From the NCBI GenBank assembly GCA_046704385.1, contig JBJKSB010000011.1:1-45791 (forward strand): a DNA stretch of 45,791 nucleotides. The letters are read 5' to 3'. Source of the stretch: GH45 sp046704385. GTDB taxonomy: Bacteria; Bacteroidota; Bacteroidia; Bacteroidales; SZUA-534. The notes under the pieces are model-generated. The model worked only from the letters and a program-made list of their open reading frames with translations, was not told where the DNA came from and did no database searches. Made by a program: the position numbers and the translations under genes. Position 1 is the first letter of the stretch. Each line of letters opens with the position of its first letter. Of the stretch, positions 34,809 to 43,956 are shown in pieces.

Positions 34809-35900
34809 ATGTTTTCCAAGGAAAAACTCATAATCCGGTTCAACAGGCTGATCCGTAGTATTTCGTTCCACTTTATATTCTGGGAGCTGGCTTTTTTACT
34901 GTTTGTTTTTCTGGTTACCGATAATTACCTGTTCCGGATTTATGAAAAAATAACTACCGGATATTCTTTTTCGTTTTTTATTGCCTACCTGGGCTTTTAT
35001 ATCAGCTTATTGTTTTCGCTGGTCGATTTAATTTTTACCGACCGATTGGTCCGGTTTTTTCCGCTTAGGCTGACTTTGTTCTTAAAATCGCTGGTGAATT
35101 TTGGGATTGCCTTTGCCTTGATCTGGGCCGCTGAATCCCAAAATATGAATCGGGTCACCGTTTCTGATATCAATGGAATTGTTGATTCACTTACGGATGC
35201 CAATATTCACATCATCCGGTTCCTGGTGTATTTTTACTTAATGTGTTACCTGAATAATCTTCTGTTTGAAACCATTAAAAAAATTGGCTCAGGAAATATC
35301 AGCAGTTGGCTATCCGGCGTATTAAATAAACCCCATGAGGAAGAACGTATTTTTATGTTTATTGATTTAAAATCGTCAACAACATTAGCCGAAAAGCTCG
35401 GGCACCGAAAATTCAGCCACCTTGTTCAGGATATTTTTAACGATCTGGCGGTGGTTGATAATTACGGCGGTGAAATTTACCAGTACCTCGGCGATGGGGC
35501 TATTATTTCGTGGAACGTGAGAAAAGGATTAAAAAACAACAATTTTATCCATGCTTTTTTTGCTGTAACCGGAATACTTGATCGCCGAAGAAGATATTAC
35601 CGGCGAAAATATGGCACCGAACCAAAATTTAAAGCCGGAACACATACCGGTAAAGTAATGGTACTCCAGGTAGGTCAAATTCGCCGCGATATTTCTTATA
35701 ATGGCGACACCATGAACACGGCAGCCCGCATCGAATCAAAATGCAACGAATTACGGCAAAGCCTGCTAATTTCAGCTGATCTATACGAAAAATTAACCGA
35801 TAAAAAAGAATTCCGGTTTGCCAATCAGGGCGATATTCCGCTACGAGGTAAGCGGAAGGCAGTAGAAATTTATGGGGTTAAACAAAAACCATCTAAATAA
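34809..35900 (+). CDS. Membrane-anchored class III nucleotidyl cyclase
   Basis: 363 residues. Four or five membrane helices (about 15-150) precede a cytoplasmic cyclase domain (about 178-360). Both metal-binding aspartates are present (Asp186 in FMFIDLKSST, Asp229 in YLGDGAI), as are the transition-state Asn303 and Arg307 (GDTMNTAARIES). The purine-specifying Lys is replaced by Gln225 and the Asp/Thr by Ser296, so the pair is Gln/Ser instead of Lys/Asp (adenylyl) or Glu/Cys (guanylyl). The product cannot be assigned by rule. It is a plausible source of ligand for the cNMP-domain aspartase at 11764, by inference only. A small YedF-like gene follows after 26 bp. Confidence 0.85.
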   Translation: MFSKEKLIIRFNRLIRSISFHFIFWELAFLLFVFLVTDNYLFRIYEKITTGYSFSFFIAYLGFYISLLFSLVDLIFTDRLVRFFPLRLTLFLKSLVNFGIAFALIWAAESQNMNRVTVSDINGIVDSLTDANIHIIRFLVYFYLMCYLNNLLFETIKKIGSGNISSWLSGVLNKPHEEERIFMFIDLKSSTTLAEKLGHRKFSHLVQDIFNDLAVVDNYGGEIYQYLGDGAIISWNVRKGLKNNNFIHAFFAVTGILDRRRRYYRRKYGTEPKFKAGTHTGKVMVLQVGQIRRDISYNGDTMNTAARIESKCNELRQSLLISADLYEKLTDKKEFRFANQGDIPLRGKRKAVEIYGVKQKPSK

Positions 35901-35926
35901 CCAAACAGGATTTAAAAACTTAAGCA

Positions 35927-36274
35927 ATGAAAAATTTTGAAAACACGTTGATCCAGATAACTCACAATGGCATGGGTCTTGGCGATGAAGAACTGGGCAT
36001 CATTTTATTGAACAATTATTTTAAACTTATTTTGGAACAAAACCGGTTGCCCAAATTTGTGGCCCTTTATAATAGTGGAGTTGAATTAATTTGTACCGGT
36101 TCGCCACTAATTGAAATTTTTAAGTTGTTGGAATCGAAAGGAATAAATTTAATTGCCTGCAAAACCTGTTTAAATCATTATAACCTGATTGACAAACTTG
36201 AAGTGGGTATTGCCGGCACCATGGTCGATATTATTGAACTTCAGGCAATAGCCGATAAAGTGATTAATTTGTAA
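35927..36274 (+). CDS. DsrE-like protein, standalone YedF C-terminal domain
   Basis: 115 residues. It matches the C-terminal DsrE-like half of YedF-type selenium/sulfur-metabolism proteins: NGMGLGDEELGIILLNNYFK, LPKFVALYNSGVEL, ACKTCLNHYNLIDKLEVG and GTMVDIIELQAIADKVI. The conserved cysteine in the KTCL motif is present; the N-terminal TusA-like domain of full YedF is absent, and no selD or selenoprotein gene is nearby. Possible persulfide or selenium relay. It may be co-transcribed with the cyclase 26 bp upstream, and is followed by a bidirectional terminator. Confidence 0.82.
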   Translation: MKNFENTLIQITHNGMGLGDEELGIILLNNYFKLILEQNRLPKFVALYNSGVELICTGSPLIEIFKLLESKGINLIACKTCLNHYNLIDKLEVGIAGTMVDIIELQAIADKVINL

Positions 36275-36452
36275 GGAACATCGGTTCGAAATACGGCTTT
36301 TGTTAAGCGTTGGACGGCTTTTTCCAAAACCAATTTGTCTTTGGGGAATGATGGAAAACTGGAATCTTTCATAATATTATTTACAATATTCCATCTTTCC
36401 AATCTTCCATTTTGTGCTTTATATAACATTACTTTTGAAAATCATATTTCCC
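36275..36452. other. Non-coding spacer
   Basis: No credible gene. Several GGAA/TTCC-type short inverted runs (around 36350-36410) resemble degenerate intergenic repeats. Confidence 0.4.
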
Positions 36453-36487
36453 AAAAAAATTCCGGGCGATGCACCCGGAATTTTTTT
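36453..36487. terminator. Bidirectional terminator between the YedF-C and GH3 genes
   Basis: A 14-bp perfect stem (AAAAAAATTCCGGG/CCCGGAATTTTTTT) with a 7-base loop; symmetric A/T runs serve both converging genes. Confidence 0.9.
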
Positions 36488-36527
36488 ATTTAACCCAAAT
36501 GATTAGTCGGTCTGTTCAAAATCAGAA

Positions 36528-39047
36528 TTAGTTAATATTAATACTTACCGTTTGTCTGATATCCTCCGATGAGTTTCCAATCAGTATGTCAAAAGCGCCA
36601 GGCTCCAATACCCATCCGTGCTTTTCCGGATTGTAATATGAAAAAGCATTCTTGTCGAGTTCAAACGAAACTTCTTTTGATTCGCCTTTTTTCAGGAAAA
36701 CCTTCGCGAAATCTTTAAGCTCCTTTATCGGGCGCTCAAGGCTTGATTCCTTATCTGAAACATAAACCTGCACAGCTTCGGCTCCGTCGTAGTTGCCGGT
36801 ATTTGTGATTGTGGCGGAAACTTTAACAACCTCGCCCGATTTATAATCTGTTTTATCCGATTTAGCATCAGAATAATCAAAGGTTGTATATGATAATCCA
36901 AAACCAAACGGATAACGGGGTTTTACGTCGCTTTTATCATATCCGCGATATCCAACAAATAAACCCTCGCTATAAAATACTTTCAGGTCATTATCAGTAT
37001 CATGGTAGCTGTTATAAGTAGGATTGTCTTCAAGTTTTCTTTCGAATGAAGCAGGTAATTTACCTGAAGGATTGGTAATTCCGAATAATATTTCAGCGGC
37101 AGCCAGGTTTCCTTCCTGACCAGGATACCATGCATGTAACAAGGCTTTTGTACTATTCAGCCACGATTCCATTTCAACATTTCCACCGGCATTTAATACT
37201 ACCACCACATTTGGATTAACTTTGGCAACCTCATTTATTAATTCACTTTGCTTATTTGGTAAGTCAAACGCCCGGTCGCTTCCTTCGCCTTCAGTAAATT
37301 GGTTAAAACCGATACTCATAATAACAATGTCTGCTTGTTTTGCTGCAGCAAGAGCCTTTATCAGATTCTGGTTCTCATCTGTTTTCGCAGATACCGGTAT
37401 CGCCCCCATTCTAATTACAGCACTTCCTCCGGCTTGATAGTAATCCATTTCAACATGGTACTCTTTTCCGGCCTTCAGTTCACACTCATATTTTGTCGGA
37501 GTTTCACCCTGGTTACGCCATTCGTCAATAACTTTTTTTCCGTCAACATACAGGCGATAGCCATCGTCACCGGACACACCTAAACAATAGGCTCCGCTTT
37601 TTTCAGGTTTAAAATAGCCGCTGAATTTAACAGAGTAATTTTTCTCCATGGTGTCGTTTGGCTGAAGGTTTTTATCTTCAAGATTGATTTTTTTAAAGGT
37701 TTTCGATCCTATTTTTTCTCCTTTTAACGCAGTATTTCCGTAATAATCAGCTGTAACACCAGGAACCGGTTTCCCATCCAGGTAGCTGTAAAATTGAGTG
37801 GCATCAAAAATGCCTTGTGGTAATTTGCTGCGGCTTTTTACACCTTTTTCATAAAGTACTTTCACATTATCACCGGCAATTCTTTGCACGGCATCCGACA
37901 AGGTAAGCGGATGCAGAGGAGTAATATTTGAACTTCCGCCGCCGCGTGTAATCCTGGGATCATTATTCGGCCCTATAACCGCAATAGTTTTGATTTTGCT
38001 TTTATCCAAAGGCAAAAAGCTGTTCTCATTTCTCAGCAAAACCATCCCGCCACGAGCGGCATCCAGAGCTGCCTTGCGAATAAAAGCAGAGTCGGGAACA
38101 AAACCAGCACTTATATCCGGATTTTTAAAGAAACCAAAGCGGTTATAAGTATTAAGAATTCTGCGAACTTTATCATCAATTACTGATTCTTTAACTAATC
38201 CGTTTTTAAGTGCATATTTCAATGTGTCGGGTGTCATCAGTTTAGCCCAGGGCATTTCCAGATCGAGTCCGCCATTGGCGCAGGCAATACCATCGTAAGT
38301 TGATGTCCAGTCAGACATTACAAAACCATCGAATCCCCATTCCCCTTTAAGAATCTTGTTAACCAAATAATCATTTTGTGAGGCATGTACACCATTTATC
38401 AGGTTATAACTGGTCATAATTGCGCCAACTTTTCCTTCCTGAACAGAGGTTTTAAAAGCCGGCAGGTAAATTTCGCGAAGCGTACGTTCATCCATATCCG
38501 ATGAGCAATGATGCCGGTTAAATTCCTGGTTGTTGGCAACAAAATGTTTGGCTGTAGCAACAACACCTTCTCCCTGCATACCCTGTATATATTCTTTGGC
38601 CATCTGACCAGCCAGGTAGGGGTCTTCGCCCAGATATTCAAAATTTCGTCCGCATAGAGGCGAACGATAAATATTCATAGCCGGACCCAGCATCACATGT
38701 ACATCCTTGCCTCGGGCTTCCTCTCCTATTGCTTTACCTGTGTTGTAAGCCAGGTTTTTATCCCATCCTGCAGCCAGAGTAATGCTGGCTGCATATGCTG
38801 TTGACGGGCCATAATTACGGACACCTATCGGACCATCGGCAAAACGTATTTCAGGTATCCCCAATTGTTCATAACCTCTGATGTTAAAATCTTTATAACC
38901 GCCTATAAAGTCAAGCTTTTGGTCCAGAGTCATTTGCTTAATTAAAGCATTAACATCAACCTCGTCTTTTTTTTGCGAATTGCAAGCAACCATTGAAGTC
39001 GCCATCAGGGCAACCGCAATAAGTTTTAATTTCATGTTTTTGGCCAT
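36528..39047 (-). CDS. GH3 beta-glycosidase lipoprotein with PA14 domain
   Basis: 839 residues. The signal (MKLKLIAVALMATSMVAC) is a lipoprotein type, so it is anchored in the envelope; four extra codons precede the core signal. The GH3 N-terminal barrel carries the nucleophile Asp246 in GFVMSDWTS and substrate-loop motifs TAKHFVANNQEF and LGPAMNIYRSPLCGRNFEYL. A PA14 domain (about 420-560, FSGYFKPEKSGAYCLGVSGD) is inserted in the C-terminal half, as in many GH3 beta-glucosidases. The (alpha/beta)6 domain (FTEGEGSDRAFDLP) and an FN3-like end follow. It removes terminal beta-linked sugars, probably glucose, from oligosaccharides. It begins 10 bp after the GH5 gene ends, so both are one operon. 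Confidence 0.93.
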   Translation of the reverse strand: MAKNMKLKLIAVALMATSMVACNSQKKDEVDVNALIKQMTLDQKLDFIGGYKDFNIRGYEQLGIPEIRFADGPIGVRNYGPSTAYAASITLAAGWDKNLAYNTGKAIGEEARGKDVHVMLGPAMNIYRSPLCGRNFEYLGEDPYLAGQMAKEYIQGMQGEGVVATAKHFVANNQEFNRHHCSSDMDERTLREIYLPAFKTSVQEGKVGAIMTSYNLINGVHASQNDYLVNKILKGEWGFDGFVMSDWTSTYDGIACANGGLDLEMPWAKLMTPDTLKYALKNGLVKESVIDDKVRRILNTYNRFGFFKNPDISAGFVPDSAFIRKAALDAARGGMVLLRNENSFLPLDKSKIKTIAVIGPNNDPRITRGGGSSNITPLHPLTLSDAVQRIAGDNVKVLYEKGVKSRSKLPQGIFDATQFYSYLDGKPVPGVTADYYGNTALKGEKIGSKTFKKINLEDKNLQPNDTMEKNYSVKFSGYFKPEKSGAYCLGVSGDDGYRLYVDGKKVIDEWRNQGETPTKYECELKAGKEYHVEMDYYQAGGSAVIRMGAIPVSAKTDENQNLIKALAAAKQADIVIMSIGFNQFTEGEGSDRAFDLPNKQSELINEVAKVNPNVVVVLNAGGNVEMESWLNSTKALLHAWYPGQEGNLAAAEILFGITNPSGKLPASFERKLEDNPTYNSYHDTDNDLKVFYSEGLFVGYRGYDKSDVKPRYPFGFGLSYTTFDYSDAKSDKTDYKSGEVVKVSATITNTGNYDGAEAVQVYVSDKESSLERPIKELKDFAKVFLKKGESKEVSFELDKNAFSYYNPEKHGWVLEPGAFDILIGNSSEDIRQTVSININ

Positions 39048-39057
39048 GGCAAAATAT

Positions 39058-41775
39058 TTAATTTATGATTAGTTTTTTAACTACTTGTTCAGCACCAGTA
39101 TTCACCGTAACAAAGTAAACACCCTTTTTAAAGATAGATGTTTTTAATTTAATTTCAATAGCGGTGGTGCTTTCTGCATAGATAATCTTCCCGCTTATAT
39201 CGAATATTTCAACTGTTTTTTGTTGTTTCGATGGTTGCTGCCATTGAAGCGTACAGGTGGCTGTCGCCGGATTTGGATACAAGGTAAATCCTGCGCTGTT
39301 TTCATGAGAATCAATGGAACTGTATGTTCTTAACTCGAACCAATTCAGATTGTGTTCGCCGTTTTTCACAAATAATCTCACAAAATAATACCCTTCATCA
39401 AGGCTCACCACCGTCGATTGTGTCTCCCATTTTTGCCAATCCCCGGTGTTTGAAAAATTAATGGTATCAACCGGAACAAAATTTTCACCATCGCCAACCA
39501 TAAATACCAGCTCAGCATCAGACCGTATAGTAGCCACCCTGTAATTCAACGTATATTTACCTGTGCGGGTCACATGTACGCGATAATCCAGAAAATCTCC
39601 CGGGTTGGCATAGCCGGTGTTCTGTCCTCCTCCGTTATCGCTGCATGTTTCAAGTTCAAATCCATTATTTACCGCAAAATTCTCTGCCTGAATTCGCCCT
39701 GGAATCTTATAACTAATATCCGTGTTGTTTTCAACAACCTGATCAGAAAATGCCGTCAGTTTTTGATCGTCCGATTTTACAGAACTTCCATCGTAGGATA
39801 AGGTAACTTTGTTATCGGAATAGATTTTTGTTTCGGGTATTAGTTTCAAAACTGTTGATGGAGAAACCTGGGCAAAGGCTTTGGTAAAAGCAACCGGATT
39901 TGAATCTAACAAAAGACTAAATTCAGACAAGTTAATTTCTGTGTCGGGAGTTGTTGTTGTTTTATTCAGATTTACAATCAGTTCCGAACCATCACTTGAA
40001 GTTTTTGCTGAAACATAAACAAAGGCGACACTATCCATCGGCTTTGGATTTGAAAAATTAAAATAGTTCAGGTTTGATCCTCCCTGATCAAAAATGAATT
40101 TAATTTTAATTTCACCGGCAGGAAGCACAATATTTTCAAGTATTGCTGTTTGCCATGATTGCCAATCGCCGGTTCCCGGAAGTTGTATTATTCCGGTAAC
40201 ATCAATACCGTTTGCCTCAACATGCATTTTAGACCCTCCGCTACCGGAAGCATGCCGTATGGATAAGCTGTAAGCGGCAATAGAGTCATTTTTCAGTGTA
40301 TACTGTAACCATTCGCCGTCGGTGGTCCAACCAACATTATATCCATTGGTTGTAACATCTGTGCAGGCTTGTATATCAACCCCGTCGTTCCGGTATGACG
40401 AACCCTGGTTCCAACTAACATAAGTGTCTGTGCTACCATGATAATCGGCCGTGTCGGTGTCAAAATAAGCCACATTGTTTCTTCCCATGTCGAAGTCAGT
40501 AAAGAAAATATTTTCACCCAGCGTATGCTTTTTAAATGGAATAGCTTCCTTGCTTTTTGGCTGTCGTATCATCGCATCGATAACTTCATGGTGCACTTTA
40601 CAATTAGCAATATTTTGATTTTTGGCAAATTTCATAACTGCATTATAAACCTGGTCGGCAGTCATTTTTGGAGAGCCGCTTTTCCAGAAATTTATCACAT
40701 CGTAATAATCCTGGTTCACCTTTACCTCTTCCACATTGTTAATGTCGCCCTTTTTTACCGGCCACCAGCTCCAGCCAATGTTTTTGCTTTCTGCCAGCGT
40801 TATCAGATTAGTAAACCATGTGTCTGAATTTTCTCCAGATTCTCCTAGCCATAAAGGTACATTTCGTTGATCACGAAGGTTTATCATCCAATCCAGTGAC
40901 CCTTCGTCGTTGTACGTCCAGTATTTATGGAAACTCAGCACGAGGTTGTCGTCCCAAAGGGTTGGTAGTCCGGAATAATCATTAGCAAACCAATTCCCTT
41001 CCAAAATAACCATGTGGTGTGTGTCAACTTCCCGGATGGCTGTTGTTAAATCTTTAAATAAATCCCAAAGGGGCTGGTTGTTTGCTACAGAAAATGTCCA
41101 GTTTGTTTCATTGATCAGATCATAACCTCCAATGAAAGGTTCATCCTTATATCTGTCAGCAATTTTAGCCCATAGCGCGATTAATTTTTGTTTGTTTAAA
41201 TCGCTTTCCCAAAGCGACGGTTTTGAAGGATCGTAGTCTGAAATATCTTTATTGGTTCCCTGCCCACCCGGAGTTCCATGCATATCAAGAAATAAATACA
41301 TCTGGTCGTCGTGGCACCATTGAACGAGCGAATCAAGCAGGGTGAAACCCTGATCGCGCCATGTTATTTCACCAGCAACCGGCTCGTCTTCAATGGGTAG
41401 CGTAAACCACTTATAATGCAGGTTTGGTCGAATCGCGTTAAAGCCCCAGGCTTTCATGGAATCAACATCAGCCTTAGTAAAACAATTAGCAAGCCAGGTG
41501 TTGTAAAAACTGTCGGTGCGAGCCTGTCCAATGGTTGCAACCAGTTTTTGGGTAAACTGCCATTGGGTGTTGATACCGGCATCAGTGCTTTTCATCATGT
41601 ATCCCTCCTGGATCATCCAGTTACCGGTACCAATGCTTCGCGAGATAAACGTTTTGCCCTGTCCGTCTACAATGTTTTTTCCATCGGCATGTAAAAATCC
41701 CTGTCCTTTAACTATTCCGGCAAATAAAAATAACGTGCCGGCAATAAAAAACAAGGATGCATTTAATCTTTTCAT
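39058..41775 (-). CDS. GH5 endoglucanase with two CBM6-like modules and T9SS tail
   Basis: 905 residues from the ATG at 41775; the upstream ATG at 41805 would put ten residues before the signal peptide (MKRLNASLFFIAGTLFLFA). The GH5 catalytic domain (about 25-385) shows NAIRPNLHYKW, acid/base Glu223 (GGYDLINETNW) and nucleophile Glu312 (PLWLGESGE). Two CBM6-like beta-sandwiches follow: about 430-580 (DGVDIQACTDVTTNGYNVGW) and about 695-815 (QAENFAVNNGFELETCSDNG). The end is a T9SS type A tail (FTLYPNPATATCTLQW, GVYFVTV, KKLIIN). It likely cuts beta-1,4- or mixed-linkage glucan outside the cell, feeding the GH3 enzyme encoded just downstream. Confidence 0.93.
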   Translation of the reverse strand: MKRLNASLFFIAGTLFLFAGIVKGQGFLHADGKNIVDGQGKTFISRSIGTGNWMIQEGYMMKSTDAGINTQWQFTQKLVATIGQARTDSFYNTWLANCFTKADVDSMKAWGFNAIRPNLHYKWFTLPIEDEPVAGEITWRDQGFTLLDSLVQWCHDDQMYLFLDMHGTPGGQGTNKDISDYDPSKPSLWESDLNKQKLIALWAKIADRYKDEPFIGGYDLINETNWTFSVANNQPLWDLFKDLTTAIREVDTHHMVILEGNWFANDYSGLPTLWDDNLVLSFHKYWTYNDEGSLDWMINLRDQRNVPLWLGESGENSDTWFTNLITLAESKNIGWSWWPVKKGDINNVEEVKVNQDYYDVINFWKSGSPKMTADQVYNAVMKFAKNQNIANCKVHHEVIDAMIRQPKSKEAIPFKKHTLGENIFFTDFDMGRNNVAYFDTDTADYHGSTDTYVSWNQGSSYRNDGVDIQACTDVTTNGYNVGWTTDGEWLQYTLKNDSIAAYSLSIRHASGSGGSKMHVEANGIDVTGIIQLPGTGDWQSWQTAILENIVLPAGEIKIKFIFDQGGSNLNYFNFSNPKPMDSVAFVYVSAKTSSDGSELIVNLNKTTTTPDTEINLSEFSLLLDSNPVAFTKAFAQVSPSTVLKLIPETKIYSDNKVTLSYDGSSVKSDDQKLTAFSDQVVENNTDISYKIPGRIQAENFAVNNGFELETCSDNGGGQNTGYANPGDFLDYRVHVTRTGKYTLNYRVATIRSDAELVFMVGDGENFVPVDTINFSNTGDWQKWETQSTVVSLDEGYYFVRLFVKNGEHNLNWFELRTYSSIDSHENSAGFTLYPNPATATCTLQWQQPSKQQKTVEIFDISGKIIYAESTTAIEIKLKTSIFKKGVYFVTVNTGAEQVVKKLIIN

Positions 41776-41802
41776 AATAATAGTTTTGGTAATTAGCACC
41801 CT

Positions 41803-41834
41803 CAAAAATAATCATGTGGATACAAGTTTTTCAA
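41803..41834 (-). promoter_or_regulatory. Promoter of the GH5-GH3 operon
   Basis: On the minus strand: TTG (41832-41834), 21-base spacer, TATTTTTG (41803-41810), about 28 bases before the chosen GH5 ATG. The -7 box leaves the upstream ATG at 41805 inside the promoter, which supports the start at 41775. Confidence 0.75.
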
Positions 41835-41937
41835 TAATTTACCTTTATAAAAACTCAATATCCTGTTTTTGGTAGTACTTAAAACTACTTATTCCTGTTT
41901 GCTGGGCAACACGATTGAAGCAAATCGAAACGGACAA

Positions 41938-42777
41938 TCAAAATGCCAGCTTTGCCATTACCGGATAGTGGTCGGATATACAAAGATTATTTTGGGTACG
42001 ATCATCGATATGCTCACATGATTTTACTTTAAAACCATCTTCAAAAATGTAATCAATTTTATCTGTTATAGCACCAGTGGTTTGAAATCCATTGAAGGTT
42101 CCTTTTGGACCATAAAAATCCTTTTTCGTTTTTTTAGCCGCATCGTGGAAATGTTCCTTTAATATTTTAATGGGTTCGGTTTTGGGTTCGGTGTTCAGAT
42201 CACCTAAAAAAACAACCGGCAGCTTTTTGGTGTTTATTTCATCTACCTTTTTTACGATTAATTTTGCAGAATTCAACCGGGCGGTTTCCCCTTTATGATC
42301 AAAGTGCGTATTGAAAGCCCAAAACTCTTTGCCCGACTTCTTGTCTTTAAACAAAATATATGTACAGGTTCTGTGACAGGCGGCATCCCAGCCCATCGAA
42401 ACTTTATCGGGTGTGTCCGAAAGCCAGAAGGTCGACCATTTTTTTACCGTGAGTTTTGTGCTGTCATAAAAAACCGCCATATATTCACCCTTTTCCTTAC
42501 CATCGTCACGACCAACACCAACCCAGGCATAATGCTTCAATTCCGAATCGAGATAATGTAATTGATTCGGCAGCACCTCCTGCATTCCCACAAAATCAGG
42601 GTTATAATGTTTTAACAGATTCACCATGTCGGCCTTTCGGTTATCCCAGGCATTTACACCATCACTGGGTACATCCAAACGAATATTAAAGGTCATTACA
42701 GAAACGCTTTGCGCCGGTAAAATTATAATCAGGCCAAACAAGGCAACCATGGTCAGAAAAAAAGCTTTGTGTTTCAT
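41938..42777 (-). CDS. Secreted endonuclease/exonuclease/phosphatase-family protein
   Basis: 279 residues from the ATG at 42777, which opens the signal peptide (MKHKAFFLTMVALFGLIIIL); an upstream in-frame ATG adds 17 unlikely residues. The EEP fold is complete: VMTFNIRLDVPSDGVNAWDNR, FVGMQEVLPNQLHYL (metal Glu), WAFNTHFDHKGETAR, VVFLGDLNTEP (Asp/Asn) and CISDHYPVMAKLAF (catalytic Asp-His). Family members act on DNA, inositol phosphates or sphingolipids, and Bacteroidota copies are common near glycoside hydrolase genes; the true substrate is unknown. It is encoded upstream of, and in the same direction as, the GH5 gene, with a 162-bp gap holding that gene's promoter. Confidence 0.88.
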   Translation of the reverse strand: MKHKAFFLTMVALFGLIIILPAQSVSVMTFNIRLDVPSDGVNAWDNRKADMVNLLKHYNPDFVGMQEVLPNQLHYLDSELKHYAWVGVGRDDGKEKGEYMAVFYDSTKLTVKKWSTFWLSDTPDKVSMGWDAACHRTCTYILFKDKKSGKEFWAFNTHFDHKGETARLNSAKLIVKKVDEINTKKLPVVFLGDLNTEPKTEPIKILKEHFHDAAKKTKKDFYGPKGTFNGFQTTGAITDKIDYIFEDGFKVKSCEHIDDRTQNNLCISDHYPVMAKLAF

Positions 42778-42958
42778 AATCAGTAGTTTTTGGCAGTTTG
42801 TTGAAAAATAATGCGTAAATTTTAACAATGTAAATGCACAATTAATGAACCCTTCCGAGGTGTTATTAATTCCAGTTAAAAGTAGCCTTTATTATTCTAA
42901 ACGTATCATAAAACTTACACAATTATGAAAATTAAAACCGCTTTACTGCTTTCCAAAT

Positions 42959-43870
42959 TTATGCCCCCCAGCCTTCCCGATCCAAACTCCTGTATTGAAT
43001 GGCCTCCGCCAAATGATGCGATTCAATGGTTTCGCTTTCTTCTAAATCGGCAATGGTTCGCGACACTTTCAGGATACGATCGTAAGCCCGGGCACTTAGC
43101 CCCACTTTTTCCATTGCTGTTTTTATTAATTGAGAACCAGCCTCGTTCAGTTTACAGAATTTCCGGATTTGTTTGGTATTCATCTGGGCATTGCAATATA
43201 CATTCAGCAATTCATTAAATCGATCCTGCTGAATTTGTCGGGCTTTTGTTACCCGTTCGCGAATGGTCTCACTGTTTTCCAGCGATTCGGTTCCCGAAAG
43301 TTTATCGAAAGGAACCGGTACCACCTCAATATGAATATCAATACGGTCGAGCAGGGGACCAGAAATTTTGTTCATGTATTTCTGTCGTATTCCCGGAGAA
43401 CAAACACATTCTTTTTCAGGATGATTATAATATCCACAGGGGCAGGGGTTCATGCTCGAAACCAGCATAAAGCTGGCCGGATACTCCACCGAAAATTTTG
43501 CCCGCGATATGGTAATAACCCGATCCTCAAGCGGTTGCCGCATTACTTCAAGCACCGATCTCTGAAATTCGGGCAATTCATCTAAAAAAAGCACGCCATT
43601 GTGAGCCAGCGAAATTTCCCCGGGCTGAGGATACGCCCCGCCGCCGACCAAAGCAACATCCGAAATCGTGTGGTGTGGGCTCCGGAACGGCCTTGTGGTC
43701 ATCAACGAAGTTTCCTGGTCAATTTTCCCGGCAACCGAATGTATCTTAGTTGTTTCGAGCGCCTCATGTAATGTAAATGGGGGAAGAATTCCGGAAACCC
43801 GTTTGGCCAGCATGGTTTTTCCTGCGCCGGGAGGACCGATCATAATTATATTATAAACAGAATCCACCAT
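42959..43870 (-). pseudogene. yifB: 5'-truncated Mg-chelatase-family ATPase (yifB/comM)
   Basis: The frame encodes the last ~300 residues of YifB/ComM, whose full length is about 510. Present: Walker A IMIGPPGAGKTMLAKR, RPFRSPHHTISDVALVGGG, Walker B GVLFLDELPEF, a zinc-like CPCGYYNHPEKECVC, and the C-terminal helicase-lid domain. Missing: the whole N-terminal Lon-S5-like domain and the linker before Walker A. Homology starts abruptly at Asn7 (about 43852); the six residues before it (MVDSVY) are unrelated and stops follow immediately upstream. The break coincides with the start of AT-rich DNA carrying unrelated genes. ComM normally promotes branch migration in natural transformation; this copy is probably inactive. 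Confidence 0.82.
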
Positions 43871-43891
43871 TTTAATTTAAGGTATAAAAGC

Positions 43892-43905
43892 CTGTAATAT
43901 TACAG
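43892..43905. repeat. 14-bp perfect palindrome near the yifB junction
   Basis: CTGTAATATTACAG, about 40 bases from the break in yifB. It may be an operator or an element-end recognition site. Confidence 0.6.
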
Positions 43906-43956
43906 CTAATATAATGCTTATATTTACAAGTAGTTAGCGTAAAATTATAAAAATAT

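Noticed and set aside
36241..36429. 62-codon minus-strand frame after the YedF-like gene
   Set aside because: It overlaps the end of that gene and short degenerate repeats, with no recognisable domain.
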